NCBI GenBank assembly: GCA_033675545.1
Contig: JAWDGP010006871.1
Location: 46,001-110,000, forward strand
Direction of reading: 5' to 3'
Origin: Elysia crispata
Taxonomy: Eukaryota > Mollusca > Gastropoda > Plakobranchidae
Length of the DNA: 64,000 nucleotides
Below, piece by piece: positions 45,717 to 58,339 of this stretch (its first letter is position 1; each line of letters begins with the position of its first letter). The notes under the pieces are model-generated. The model saw only the letters and a list, made by a program, of their open reading frames with translations. It was not told the origin of the DNA and searched no databases. The position numbers were made by a program, and so were the translations under genes.

Positions 45717-46130
45717 CTGAAGATAGAAAAGCACCAAATGCAAAGAAGATATATTTTCACTTGTTAAATTCTGAGGATGGAAAAAGCACCAAATACATTT
45801 TCAGTTGTTAAATTCTGTGGATAGAAAAGCGCAACATGCAAAGAAGCTGTACTTTTTTAAAAGCAAAGTATAGCGTTCATGTCGTAAAGATCACAGCCAA
45901 AGTTCTATAGAACTTCATCCTAGTTAGAAAGTCTCGGTGGCTCTGTTCGACTCTAAATTGAAGATACAATTTCATCTGTTTACACATTGCCTTGTATAGA
46001 AGCTATAAGCTTCATCTTCGTTCTCCCTTTAAAAAATACAGAACAGATTTTGAATCACCACTTGAGCAGTAAAATCAACGAGCTCATTCCATTTTAAATG
46101 CCTCTCACTGCACTCTATCCATCTGCGCCT

Positions 46131-46296
46131 CTCCTCTCTGCATCCTACACACAACTATGTTCCCCTAAGTACATGACATGTATTATGTACAATTGGGCCT
46201 CCTTCATTTTACTCTCCTCTCTGCATCCTACACACAACTATGTTCCCCTAAGTACATGACATGTATTATGTACAATTGGGCTTCCTTCATTTTACT
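46131..46296 (+). repeat. 83-bp tandem duplication
   Basis: CTCCTCTCTGCATCCTACAC begins at 46131 and again at 46214. The two units are almost identical, so the event is recent. Confidence 0.85.
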
Positions 46297-46534
46297 CTCT
46301 TGCTCTCTTGTCGTGTATTTCTATGTCTTACAAACAGTAAAATATCTACGTTGTCAAACCTTGTCCTCTGTTTTATATAGGCCCTACAAACAAACGTATG
46401 CTGCGCTTTAAAAAATACAAAATCCAAGTGTTTGATTAAACAAATTATCGTAGTTGTAGCATACTTGTAACTTTTCGTCAGCATCAGGCATTCACTAAAA
46501 TCTTTAACTATGGAGAGTTGGTCTGCTAGCCTAT

Positions 46535-46536
46535 TG

Positions 46537-46613
<77 letters not shown>

Positions 46614-46658
46614 ATCTCTCTTTCTCTGTCTATCTGTCGGGCTGTCTTTCTTTCTCGA

Positions 46659-46749
<91 letters not shown>

Positions 46750-46777
46750 ATCTCTCTTTCTCTGTCTATCTGTCGGG

Positions 46778-46811
<34 letters not shown>

Positions 46812-46812
46812 G
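46535..46812 (+). repeat. (CT)n and (CTGT)n compound microsatellite
   Basis: Two (CT)n blocks (46535-46610 and 46680-46747), each followed by the same TTTATCTCTC...TCTATCTGTCGGGCTGTC bridge and a (CTGT)n run. A segment of about 145 bases is thus duplicated. Confidence 0.95.
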
Positions 46813-47353
46813 TATGCCTCTGTTCGAGCTTGAGTCTTGTGGCAGATCTCGAAAGTCTGTTTGTGTATTTGATAATCTCTCATTCAAACCTTGTCACAGC
46901 AAAAGGAGACTAATTGACAAAGACCTAAATTACAGAAAGTTAACTTTCAATCTCTCGATTAAAACTCTAAAGTCAATTTTCCATAAATCGTTTAATGTTT
47001 ATGGAAATTTAACGAATCATTGGAGGCGTGGAGAATTTATACATGTTTAGATCTATACTTGACGAATTTTTGCCATTAATCAGGTTTTAAAACAACAAAT
47101 ATAAATAAAAACAGATTTGAAAAACGTATGCAATCATGAACTTAAGGGAAAAAGGTTTCTTGTATATCGCTATTATTTTCTTAGTCTACCTCGATCTATT
47201 TGAAGTTTCTTTTGCTCTTCTTTATCTTGCACCATTTAAAAATTAATGAAAAATGTACCTCGTAATTGACTGCAGTTGTAACCGTCTGTTGGCACCTATC
47301 AATTAAAAATAAGTCAATATCAGGCTAACTCATTGGCTCGCTTATTCCAGGCC

Positions 47354-47355
<2 letters not shown>

Positions 47356-47430
<75 letters not shown>
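47356..47430 (+). repeat. (ATT)n microsatellite
   Basis: About 25 pure ATT triplets. Confidence 0.95.
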
Positions 47431-47432
<2 letters not shown>

Positions 47433-47847
47433 AAATCTTAACTACAGGCCGACAATATGCAAAAACCTAAGAATTAGAAAAAAAAACACAACCCACAGTT
47501 TTTGCCCATTCTCTCACCTTTCTTAAAATGCTACATACTGTATATTTAAGTCATGTCGGTCCTATCAATAAGTCTGTGGAATATTCCAAACTATTCTTCC
47601 CCCATCCTGCTTATAGTTCCGCAGGTTCCTTGATTGAGTTAACTGCTTTAACTAGATCCAAGGCGATTGTAGTCATCCAGATACGTGAAAAAGTAATCAA
47701 GTTTTTGTATAATTATTGTAATGAATTGATCTTATTCACATAAATTTGAAAGCTGAATTAACAACCGAGGTATACAGAGCCTCAAAAGGGAAGTGCTGAC
47801 CTTTAATTTCTCAGTATTATTCTCCACTAAATACGCTCCAAAAATTT

Positions 47848-48035
47848 GTTAAAGAAGATATCTATTTAGTTTGGTATCAATGTGTAGGATTTTTAGATGC
47901 ATCGTAGCTAAGTAAGACACTCTTGCCGCAGGAAAAACTTATTAAAGTAGATCTCAATGAAGTGTGGTATAAATGTGTAAGATTTTTACGATGCATCGTA
48001 GCTAAGTAAGCAGCTCTTGCCACAGCAGAAACTTG
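47848..48035 (+). repeat. Diverged ~97-bp tandem duplication
   Basis: Both halves share GGTAT-AATGTGTA-GATTTTTA, then GATGCATCGTAGCTAAGTAA and CTCTTGCC. Divergence is moderate. Confidence 0.7.
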
Positions 48036-51000
48036 CGGTCGTCAGAGAGCTTTGGTTACTCTTTAATACTGCGGGCCGAGTATTAATGCCAGTGTTTGTC
48101 ATGTGCTCAGTTATTGGCTCACTTAAAAGATCGTCTCTTTAAGGTTATGGTCCAGTCCAGTACACATTGACAAGCCTTTGCTGCAGTATATTGCTATGAA
48201 AACAAGATCTAGCGTCTATTCTATAACCTGTGTCATAATAATTATCACTACTTTATAATATATCGCATTGGAGCAAGAATATAAATCTAGGCCAACTGTA
48301 CAAATCCAGCATTAAGATTCGTCTCAAAAACTGATTAAGTTTATGAGCGAGTCCTTGCTCTGTGACTGGAAGATAAGCTGACTAAACGTAACAATCGATC
48401 CAGGTTAGGTACATTGTTATCTCCAGCTTCAGATGAGTTGTTCACCGACTGCGACTAGGTGACGAGCTTATCATTTCGGTGGTCAGTGATTGAAAAAAAA
48501 AATCAAACGAACAAAGAAGAAAACCCTGAAAAAAAAAATGGGCGTGGGGGGAAGAATGTGAGTGCGAATACTATTTTACAGTAATCAAAGTTTACCATTC
48601 AAGTTAAAGTATATGGCCGAAGGGAACAGTTTCAGAACGAAATGGACAAAGGCAGCAAAATCTACTAATCTCGTCTACGTCTACAGTAAAACCGAGATAC
48701 TCGCATGTTCCAAAACAGGAGCCTCACGCCGAACAAAATTCTCATCATGTGAACGAAGGAAATGCGATGCATCGTATTCTATACCAAATGCGTTCAGCAT
48801 GCAATGTTGAAAATTTATTTTAAGTTTACATGACCGTTACAAATGTCCATTTCATAGTTGTGTTTATCATGACAATCTAACCCATTTAAAGACATAATTT
48901 ATTTCCCCTTGGCTACAGGAGCGTTGCCTAACATTGTAAAAATAAAAGATTTCAGCATGCAGGCCTAGACGTGGGCAAAGCATTAAGCGTTGGATTATTT
49001 CATAGCAAATCTCGTTGAGTAAATAAGTAAGAATGCGCTTGGGTCGTGCTACATTTTGATCTCGATTACGGGGAACATTAGTAGAAGTAAAGTAGCTTTG
49101 CGGCGATGGGAGTCCGAGCTTTTAGCTGGCTGGCTTTTATCTAGATGTCAATCTAAAAAAAACACACAAAAAACCATATCTGTTTAAAAAAATGTTTGAG
49201 TTGTAGATGGACAAGTAAACCCTTGTGAAATCGTCCCAAAGGCGTTGCAGGTAAAACACTGACGTTTTTCCCAACCAGCTCTTGGATCTATATCAAGATA
49301 TTTAGATTAAAACAAGTTTTAACCGATTCATAATGGCTTTGAACAATCACAGCTAATATTAAGTCGTAGTCAAATACTTCTATGACTTATTTTTCACATG
49401 TTTCTAGCCTATGTACGTTTATAGCCTACTTAGTTATCTATCTAATCTAAATGTAAATTCATTTTTGGCGTGGTATGAATATATAGTGGGTGCACAGAGT
49501 GCACCTTCTGTCTCGGGCAGATCTATGCGTAGGTTATATATATATATATCCATTTCTCTGTACAGCTCTTAGCGAGTTTGGTATGTACACTTAATTGTGT
49601 GATAGAGAAAGAACATGTTCCACCTTGACTTACTTTTCTCATGCTTATAGTTATATGTATCGGTAGAGATTGCATAGCCTACTTAACGATCTAATCAAAA
49701 TTTATTTTTTGTTTTTTTTCGGATCTAGAAATGTAAAAGTCGCGCAAACAGCTCACTACATACTTTGAATTTAATTTTTTTTACCTGGTTAGTTGAAGAT
49801 GTTAAAAAAAAAAATGAATTAAACTTCGTAGTAACACTTCTAGCTCTTACCTGTAGAAAGACTTGTGAGGAGAACTATGTGTGGGTTCTACCTAGTTCTG
49901 TATGTACGGCTTAGCGAGCCTGCTATGTTTGCACACCTGTGCCTTTCAGATGAAAGAAAACAAATATTTGCATAAGTCCTTTAGCCTCAGACAAAAATTC
50001 TGTCTTAAAAAATCAAACATCTGACACGCAAGAAATGTTTTTGAGAATTATTAAACCTTAAATTTATATGAAATTTATATCACGAAAACAGCACCTGATT
50101 AAAAACAAAACAGAATGATCTAAAGTTTTTCTCGTGTGCATGTATTTAGTTAGAGGCTGTCACTTTTCCAGCTCGCTGCGCACACTGAGTGACGCGATAT
50201 TTTTAGGGAGTTGAGGCGCAACATTTGGGTGACATTTCTCACTGGATCGACACGATGAGGCGAAGCGAGCTCAGATCCTCTAGCTCTCTGGTGCAAGCGT
50301 CGACCCATTTTGGGTCTAAGGCTCTTTGACCAAGATGTGTATATATTTAGGCCAATCTCATTGGTATTGACCAAAGCAGGATTAAATATAGGTCAGTCTA
50401 ATTCTACTTTGCAGTACCAGAGAGTGTATGCGCTGTATGGTTACATACTGGTACAGACCAAGTCATAAGAATCTTGAGTCTTGGGTACTTATAACTAATT
50501 GTATAGACTTAACGGTGACTTAAATGCTGAAGTTATCTAAGCACAGACTATGACTAGTCTCAGTAGTCTCAGCCTAAGTATAGTTGGGCTGTCGACTAGA
50601 CTAACATGGCCACACCTGGACGTTAAATAGCAGTTCTTAGTGATAATGTCACTGAGGCCTGCAGATTGAAGCTAACCCACAGGGTCATAGTCCAGTATAC
50701 CTCTGTGATATAACCACTCTTTAACGGCTAATGAACATTTTGTTGCTCATTTTTAAAGAGAACGTTAAGTGTATGTAACTTGTGAATCTTCGCTCATGTG
50801 GTATTTACCATCAGATCAGCTAGAGTTAGAGGTTCTTTGATGATTTCGACGTTCACCATTTTCCCCCTATTTCCGAAGACAAGGCCATACACGACGACCT
50901 GATAACTCAAAATCTCTCAAAAGACGTAAATTTTTAAGGGTTCTGAAGAAGAGAGAAAATTTCATGACTAAGAAAAAAAATTAATTATTAAAGCATGAAT

Positions 51001-51119
51001 AAGATTAACCAGCATGTGCACCGAATAATTTACATGAGGAAATATTAATTTGTCTTTGAATTCTTTTTTCTTCTCTTCATCTATCACTTTCATTCTTTAC
51101 TTCCTCTTTTCTCATTGTT

Positions 51120-51285
51120 TCCTTTTTTGTCTCACTTTGTCTCTCTTCCAGTCTTTGTGTCTCTCTGCCTCTATCTCTCGGTCTGTTTCTTTATCTGTCT
51201 GTCTGTCTCTCTTTCTCTCATTTTCTGTCTGTGTCTGTCTGTCTGCCTGTCAGTCTGTCTGTCTGTCCCCCCCCCTCTCTCTTTA
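51120..51285 (+). repeat. CT/CTGT-rich low-complexity tract
   Basis: Irregular CTCT and CTGT words with a C9-type run near 51268. Degenerate relative of the tract at 46535-46812. Confidence 0.85.
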
Positions 51286-52398
51286 TGTCTGCTTAGCCCT
51301 CCGCCTCGAGATACACAATGCAAAACCAGGGAAACTTTAAAACAAAAACAGCTACTGTAATGTTCTCTCCAAGCCCCCCCCTCCGAGAAAAAAATGTAAG
51401 TCTTATACTACAAGAACGATTGTGAAATTAAAAAAAAAACAAAAAACGAATGATTGGTTAACGCAAAAGACAGCACCATTCCAATAATATTAATTAATAT
51501 GAAGTTATAAATTTATATCGTCAATTAAAAGGGACACTATCAAGATAGACCTGTGCTTGGAAACATAATGATGCAGAGTTATTTCCGATTTATGAGTGTA
51601 ACCCGGAAAAGTCCCTTTCGTTATTAGTCTTATTAGCTAATACTGATCGCAATCAAATGACAAACCCGTAGGGATCAGTATTACTTTTACATATAACTCT
51701 TACTCCCAAAGTCATTCTAAAAACAGACCATTTTGAATAAGACTATGACTATGGTAATTTTCTATTTAAAAAAATTCCGTTTCTTTACCGAGAGGAAATA
51801 ATTGACTGTGTTAAGTCGCAGGAAACAGCTTATCCTGTACTTTCTTATACTATTTAAAAGTCTTTTTAATCGCTCATTAGGCTACAGGAAATGTGACTTC
51901 ACAAGAGTTTGTCCCTTTGTTGGAAGAAGTGGGCTTTGCTCAACAACCACAGTCATGTATTTTGAAGATCTAAGCAGAACTAAAAAAAAAATTGTTGTAA
52001 ATGTTTTCGGATGAATTTATTTTATGTTTTCCTTTTTTCTACTTCAAATTTCACACCAAAGTACAATCTTTCAGACCCTATTGTTTGATACGGTAACAAG
52101 AACTGCAAATAAAGCTCATGACTTCCAACTCTATAAGATATTGCTGGTACTAACATAAATATCCAGAGATATATAATTTGCTAGAATTCCTTCTTGCCCA
52201 TTGAGGGGTACCTGCATCGTTATAAACGTTTGAAAAGATCTACCAATAGATTTGACTTTTCAAATTAGAGCAGGCTTTTCTTAAAGTAAATCATTTTCAT
52301 TGCATAAATGAAAACAACATATTCACAGCAATATATTTTACGTCTTTCCATCAATAACATCAAACAATCGTATTCTCTTAAAAATAATGAATACTGTC

Positions 52399-52711
<313 letters not shown>

Positions 52712-53011
52712 TAATATCGTAATGCCATCGCTAAGTTGTATCCAATCCTATATGGCAGTCATCGAACAGTGCTTTTGTTTGTAGTTTGTTGTTTCAGTCA
52801 AACAGCAACTAGCATTAATATCTGCTATCTTCCTTCCCGCGTCTTTTAATTGATATTTTTAATCGAGTTGTCACAAAAGATTTTATCTACAAAACATTCA
52901 AGAAAAAATCATACATTTTCTAACGATCATTATACAAAAAATTAAAAAAAAAAAAAGAAAAAAAATATTTAAACCTTAATATGGAGGAAATATGTAATTT
53001 TAATATCCTCT

Positions 53012-53305
53012 GAAGATTGATAACAATTTATTCGTGTCCATAATCTCCTGTATGTAAAGAAACCCATGAAGATTGATAACAATTTATTCGTGTCCATAAT
53101 CTCCTGTATGTAAAGAAACCCATGAAGATTGATAACAATTTATTCGTGTCCATAATCTCCTGTATGTAAAGAAACCCATGAAGATTGATAACAATTTATT
53201 CGTGTCCATAATCTCCTGTATGTAAAGAAACCCATGAAGATTGATAACAATTTATTCGTGTCCATAATCTCCTGTATGTAAAGAAACCCATGAAGATTAG
53301 ATATA
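53012..53305 (+). repeat. 56-bp minisatellite, five copies plus a partial
   Basis: Units start (GAAGATTGATAACAATTTAT) at 53012, 53068, 53124, 53180 and 53236; a truncated sixth starts at 53292. Copies are essentially identical, which points to a recent expansion or copy-number uncertainty in assembly. Confidence 0.95.
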
Positions 53306-53606
53306 ACAATGGGATATACATCATTGTAGGACTTCATGTTAAATACATAAAAATATTTTCCAGTGCAAAGCAGGTTTCAAATCTTTTTTTTTTGACAAAA
53401 ATTATATTCTTAACAAGGACATTTTACTTAACAATCTTTTTCTAAAAAAAATGGGACAAGAAGTCTTGATTTGAAATGTGCAAACATATACAATAATATT
53501 TGAGAAAAATTAGCATATCAATTTTTGAAGAGACGTCTAGACATGATATTTTATTTTCATAATAATAAAAAAAAACAAGCCGAAGAATAACAACAAAAAC
53601 AAAAAT

Positions 53607-53607
53607 G

Positions 53608-53698
<91 letters not shown>

Positions 53699-53735
53699 TA
53701 ATAATAATAATAACAATAATAATAATAGTAATAAT
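53607..53735 (+). repeat. (AAT)n microsatellite
   Basis: About 40 AAT triplets with isolated AAC and AAA variants near the right end. Confidence 0.95.
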
Positions 53736-53884
53736 TTAAGATCATAATAAGTTTTTAAAAGAGAACAAAAGCAAAAATAAAATGTGAGCACAATTATGTT
53801 TTTGGCTTTCTGCAGGTATACCCCTTCCCCACTTCAAAAAAAAAAGTGAAATAAAAAAAAGTATATTAATATCACTGCTGCACT

Positions 53885-53885
<1 letters not shown>

Positions 53886-53936
<51 letters not shown>

Positions 53937-53985
53937 TCTCTATCTCTCTCTTTCTCTCTCTCACTCACTCTCCCTCTCCCTCTCA
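53886..53985 (+). repeat. (CT)n microsatellite
   Basis: CT dinucleotides with sparse A/T interruptions. Confidence 0.95.
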
Positions 53986-54120
53986 ATATACAAGGGCAAA
54001 AACACCGCACTTGGGGAACAACTTGGCAATTACAAAGGATCCAAAATGACGTGAGTGTGTGTGTCTTTAAATAGCATAATGCAGAGGCTAAAAAAGAAAC
54101 CCGCACACAACTTTATAATT

Positions 54121-54360
54121 ATGGGGAAAAAAAGAAAAGAAACAACACAACTATAAATTTAACGTACAAACGTTTCGCCTTTTAAGCGGCTTCGTAAGAA
54201 GTGTACAGAAGAAGGTGATGTTCACAGGTCATACATAAAATTGGGAGAGCTGAGCTCAGACGTGCCGACCAGTGGTTGGGTGAGGGGCAGAATGCTTCAA
54301 GGTTCAGTGCAATGGCTAGGAATGGTGACAGCATAGGGCGTGTCCTCTCTTATATGGGGA
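54121..54360 (-). mobile_element. Unclassified repeat remnant with hammerhead-like hairpin
   Basis: On the minus strand, 54164-54198 reads CTTACGA, then AGCC-GCTTAAAA-GGC, then GAAACG. This matches the CUGAUGA / stem II / GAAA order of hammerhead ribozymes except for two positions in the first box; stem III and the cleavage site are not evident. Such motifs are known from Penelope-like elements and retrozymes. The limits of the remnant are guessed from the change of sequence character, and it has no coding part. Confidence 0.3.
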
Positions 54361-55055
54361 GTTAGATAAGGCTGTTACACATTTTTGATGTTACATATTA
54401 AAGTTTAGTTATTATATGTAAAGAAATAAAAATTCAGAAATAAAAAAAAAAGATTAAAAAATAGTTCTAATGTGAAAGAGGAAGTAGATGAATGAGTGGT
54501 GAGAAGCCGAGATGTAAAAAGTCTCTTATAAATAGGTAGTTATTTAGAAGGGGATGGTTATTTTTGTAAAATCTTATAAATGTCTGAATTCTCTCTATAC
54601 GCATGAATTGAAAGAAATGTGTCTTAAAAAAGTGATAAAATTATGTATATATGTGATATGTAAACAGCAACATAGGAATTCGCTTTCTCGCTTTGGCTTC
54701 TCGACGTGTCAATTCTCTCTGCTCTAACTAAACTTGTTTGGTCACCCCGTAGATCAACGCTTGGCAGCTTTCCGCAGACTTGAGTGATTCAATAGTGTAT
54801 TCATCCGCGTCTAGACTAGACCACAGCAGGCAGAACACCGTGCAACCCAAAGATGTTCTAATAATAGAATATCTTTGATGCAACGTATAATGGAATCTTT
54901 GTAATTTTTTTTTCCAGAATAAGGATACAGGTCTATAGAGCACGATTCTTGTCACGTATTAACTCTGTTTATAGAGGGTATTATCTTCACGGAGCACCAA
55001 ACAGGCACATCTAGATCTACTTCTTGTTTGGCTAAATTGCTTGCGATAGATCTAC

Positions 55056-58000
55056 CTAGTTGCTCTTCACAGAGCTGGGACCAATTTTGATGACGATTTT
55101 TCCAGTGTTTTGCTTGCTATACATATACTGAAAAATATAAAATTCGTTATGTTACAACATAAGATTAAAAAAAAATAAAAAAAAAATTTCACCAACTAAA
55201 CTAACGCGCCTGCGCTAGATTGCTCGTATGGCTAAGTGTATGGTTCCAGAATGAGCTCGGTAAGAAATACGCGGTAAGCGAAGAACGAAAACGATTTTTT
55301 TGTACATTTATTATAAAGAAATAAAAAAAAAATGTTTAAAATTTTATACTCAAAGCTCGGAAAATTAGAAATGCGCTGTTTACCAGTTTGACTTTTAGAT
55401 GAAGAAATTAATCACCTGTAACACAAAATCTGTCATCTGCGTTTTTTGCCATTTTCAATCTCAAAATTTCCCAAAATTTGCCACTGAAAAATGCAAAAAT
55501 TGCCACAAAATTTGCCAAAATAAGCAAAATTTGCCATCACTTTTTGCCATGTCAGTATTTTTACACAAATAAGTGTTATCTATCATCACGTGTCACGTGC
55601 ACACGTAAAGAAAAAAAGCACCATTATACAAGAGTGACTATAATTTAATCAATAAAACACACCAAGATTGATCCACAAGTATGAAAAGAAAACACGGCAA
55701 TTGTACACTGAATTGTCTTATATCCGTAAAAAGTCTTGAACAGAGTATCATTCTTGACAATGAACTTAAAAAAAAAAAGAATGCATTTAAAAATAATATG
55801 CATCCAGATTTTATGTCAAATCTTTAAAAAACACTTTCTTCAGAAAAAAAAATCATGTTTTACAAGAAATTCAATGCAAGGAAAAATACATTTGATATTG
55901 ATAAATATCAATAAATAATTATTTCGAAGAATAATAACTTCCCGTTAAAGCATCATTTGTAAAATGAAATTTGAAACAATGAAAAAGCAACCAATGGGTG
56001 TTGCAATTTTTATCGGTATGACTATACATTACTAATTTCCACTAATGGGCTCCTAATTTCAAAATCTTCTAGGTATATAGATCTAGATGTAGATTCTAGA
56101 ATATTCTCAATGTCCCTCGAATAACGTTCTGAGGCTTAGCGAGAACCGGAAATGGACGTCTAAAAATATTTCGCTCTTCAGGTCAAGATATAACTAGCCA
56201 CAAATTCGATGTTAAGAATTTTTGGTAAAAATTTTTTCGGAAAACGTCAAAATTTGCCCAAACACCGAAATTTGAGGAAAAGCCTAAATTTGCGGCCGCG
56301 ATTAATGCAGATGACAGCAAAATGGCCTGCGAAGGTGATTAAAATCAATACGGAATAATTTAAAAATAGTAATTCCCATATTCGGAACATATTGATTACA
56401 ACGTTAGTTAAGTTAGCATTTTCAGAATGTCCCATGTACAAAAAATTGATAGAATTTAATTATGAATAAATATACTAGAGAATGGGGCAAGTTTGAAACT
56501 TTTCGACCTTAAGGCTCTCAGCACGTCAAATTAGAGCCTATTAATATACATTTCTGTTCCTAGTTCACACTAAATGAATAGTCAAGGTACGTTTATACAG
56601 AGCGCGAACGCAAGCGCGGGTTTCCGTCCTGGAATGGTTTAGTCACTTTATAGAGGAACCGTTCAAATAGAGTGCGAACGCAAACGCGAACAAATAATTT
56701 ATGTGTTCGCGCGGTCGACCGCAGAGATTGCCCCGAGAGCGAATTCTACAGAACGCCGCGGCGGCTTTCTTGCTCTCGAGTTGTATCAACCAATCAGCTT
56801 GTACCACCTCCCTTGCATCATTTCCGAAAATAGAAACTTGTAGGCATGACTTTTCAAAACAAAACAAAAAAAAAAGCTTTGCAAAGCTAGTCTACTTTGC
56901 TTGTAGGGTATGGCCGATGCCTAGACAATGGTTGAAACGTAAGTTTTGATTTTAGAAGCTAAAAAGAATCCAGTTTTGCTCGACTAAGCTGAAAAAGCTT
57001 ACAAAGAGACAGTCGAAAAGAAAGATATTTAGAAGGGAATTAGAGAAAAAGTTGGACTGACAATTATGTGATTTATACTACTGTGTGTATCAATACAGAG
57101 CTATAATCTCCTGGGTGTTTGATTTTGCCTGTGCCATGGTTCGAATAATTATGATGACCAAATTTAAACTCTGACAACAAGAAAAAGACGATCCGCATCG
57201 AAAGCCGTCGACGGTTTTCCTAGTTCGTGTTGGCGCTCTATTTGAATGGCTGAACTGCTAAAAAGTCGCGTTCGCATTGGCCGCGGTCGCGCTCTGTATA
57301 AACGGAGCTTAATGCGGCACAATTAAGTTTACAAATTAAAAAAAAAAAACCAAACAAACCCAAACAAACCCAAAACAAAAGACACCCCTGGCCCCTCGCC
57401 CCAAGAAAAAAAAATACAAAACAACGAACTTTATCTTCGATTAAATTTAATTATTAGATAGTTAGAACTAGTATTAATAGAGTAAATTTTTCCTCCGTAC
57501 TATTTTTATATCTATATAGACAAAGAAACGTAGATATGAGTAAAAAATTCAGTATTTATTTCCTAGTACACAGAATCTGAATCTTGATATAACTTGTATA
57601 AACTACTAATGCCGGTTTTCGATTTTGATATGGTTTTTCAAAGAAATTCCCTGTAAGAAAGAATGTTTATTTAAATAAAAATCTTGAAAAAAAATTGATG
57701 TAATGAACATAATTGTAAAAATTCTCAAACATCTATTTGACGTTATAAGAAGATTTCGAGTTAAAACTTACTTTAAAAGTATTTAATCAAATTTCTCAAA
57801 AATAATTTAAAATTTATGGATCTAAATTGCCGTGAACAGTCGTTCACATAATTCATTATTTGGTCGATATTTAAAGTTTAACCTTAGTGGTTGAATTTGC
57901 GGAGGAGATCGGGCCCAAAACCATCGGTTAATTACGAAAACATATTATACTTCTTACGATACGTTTGCTCTGCCTAAAGATCTAATCAAGATTGAAATTA

Positions 58001-58300
58001 CCTTTTCAGTTCTTTTACGCTTATTTCTCAAATATAGTTTGAAAGACACGTAAAGCTCAAGAATTGTTTCTTTTTTTCCTCATTGTCTTTAGTTACTATT
58101 TTATGACAATAAGTTTTAAAGTCAAAATTTACGCGAATGAAAATTAAAAAACAAAACGAATCAAAATCAAACAAAAAATCTAACATCCCTAAAAAAAAAA
58201 AAAACCCAAAAAACCCCTAACCAACCAAAAACAAAAAAAGACAACAAGAGACAACCTCCCCCCCGCACCCCTCCCCCTCCCAAAAAAAAACAACAACAAA

Positions 58301-58339
<39 letters not shown>

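Noticed and set aside
48562-48810. Possible 82-codon gene on the plus strand
   Set aside because: Composition and sequence match no family I know, and there is no supporting splice site or promoter.
50150-50374. Possible 74-codon gene on the minus strand
   Set aside because: No recognised domain, no splice context or upstream elements; length is within chance.
53140-53337. Repeat protein from the 56-bp array
   Set aside because: The frame shifts between units because 56 is not a multiple of three; no independent evidence of coding.
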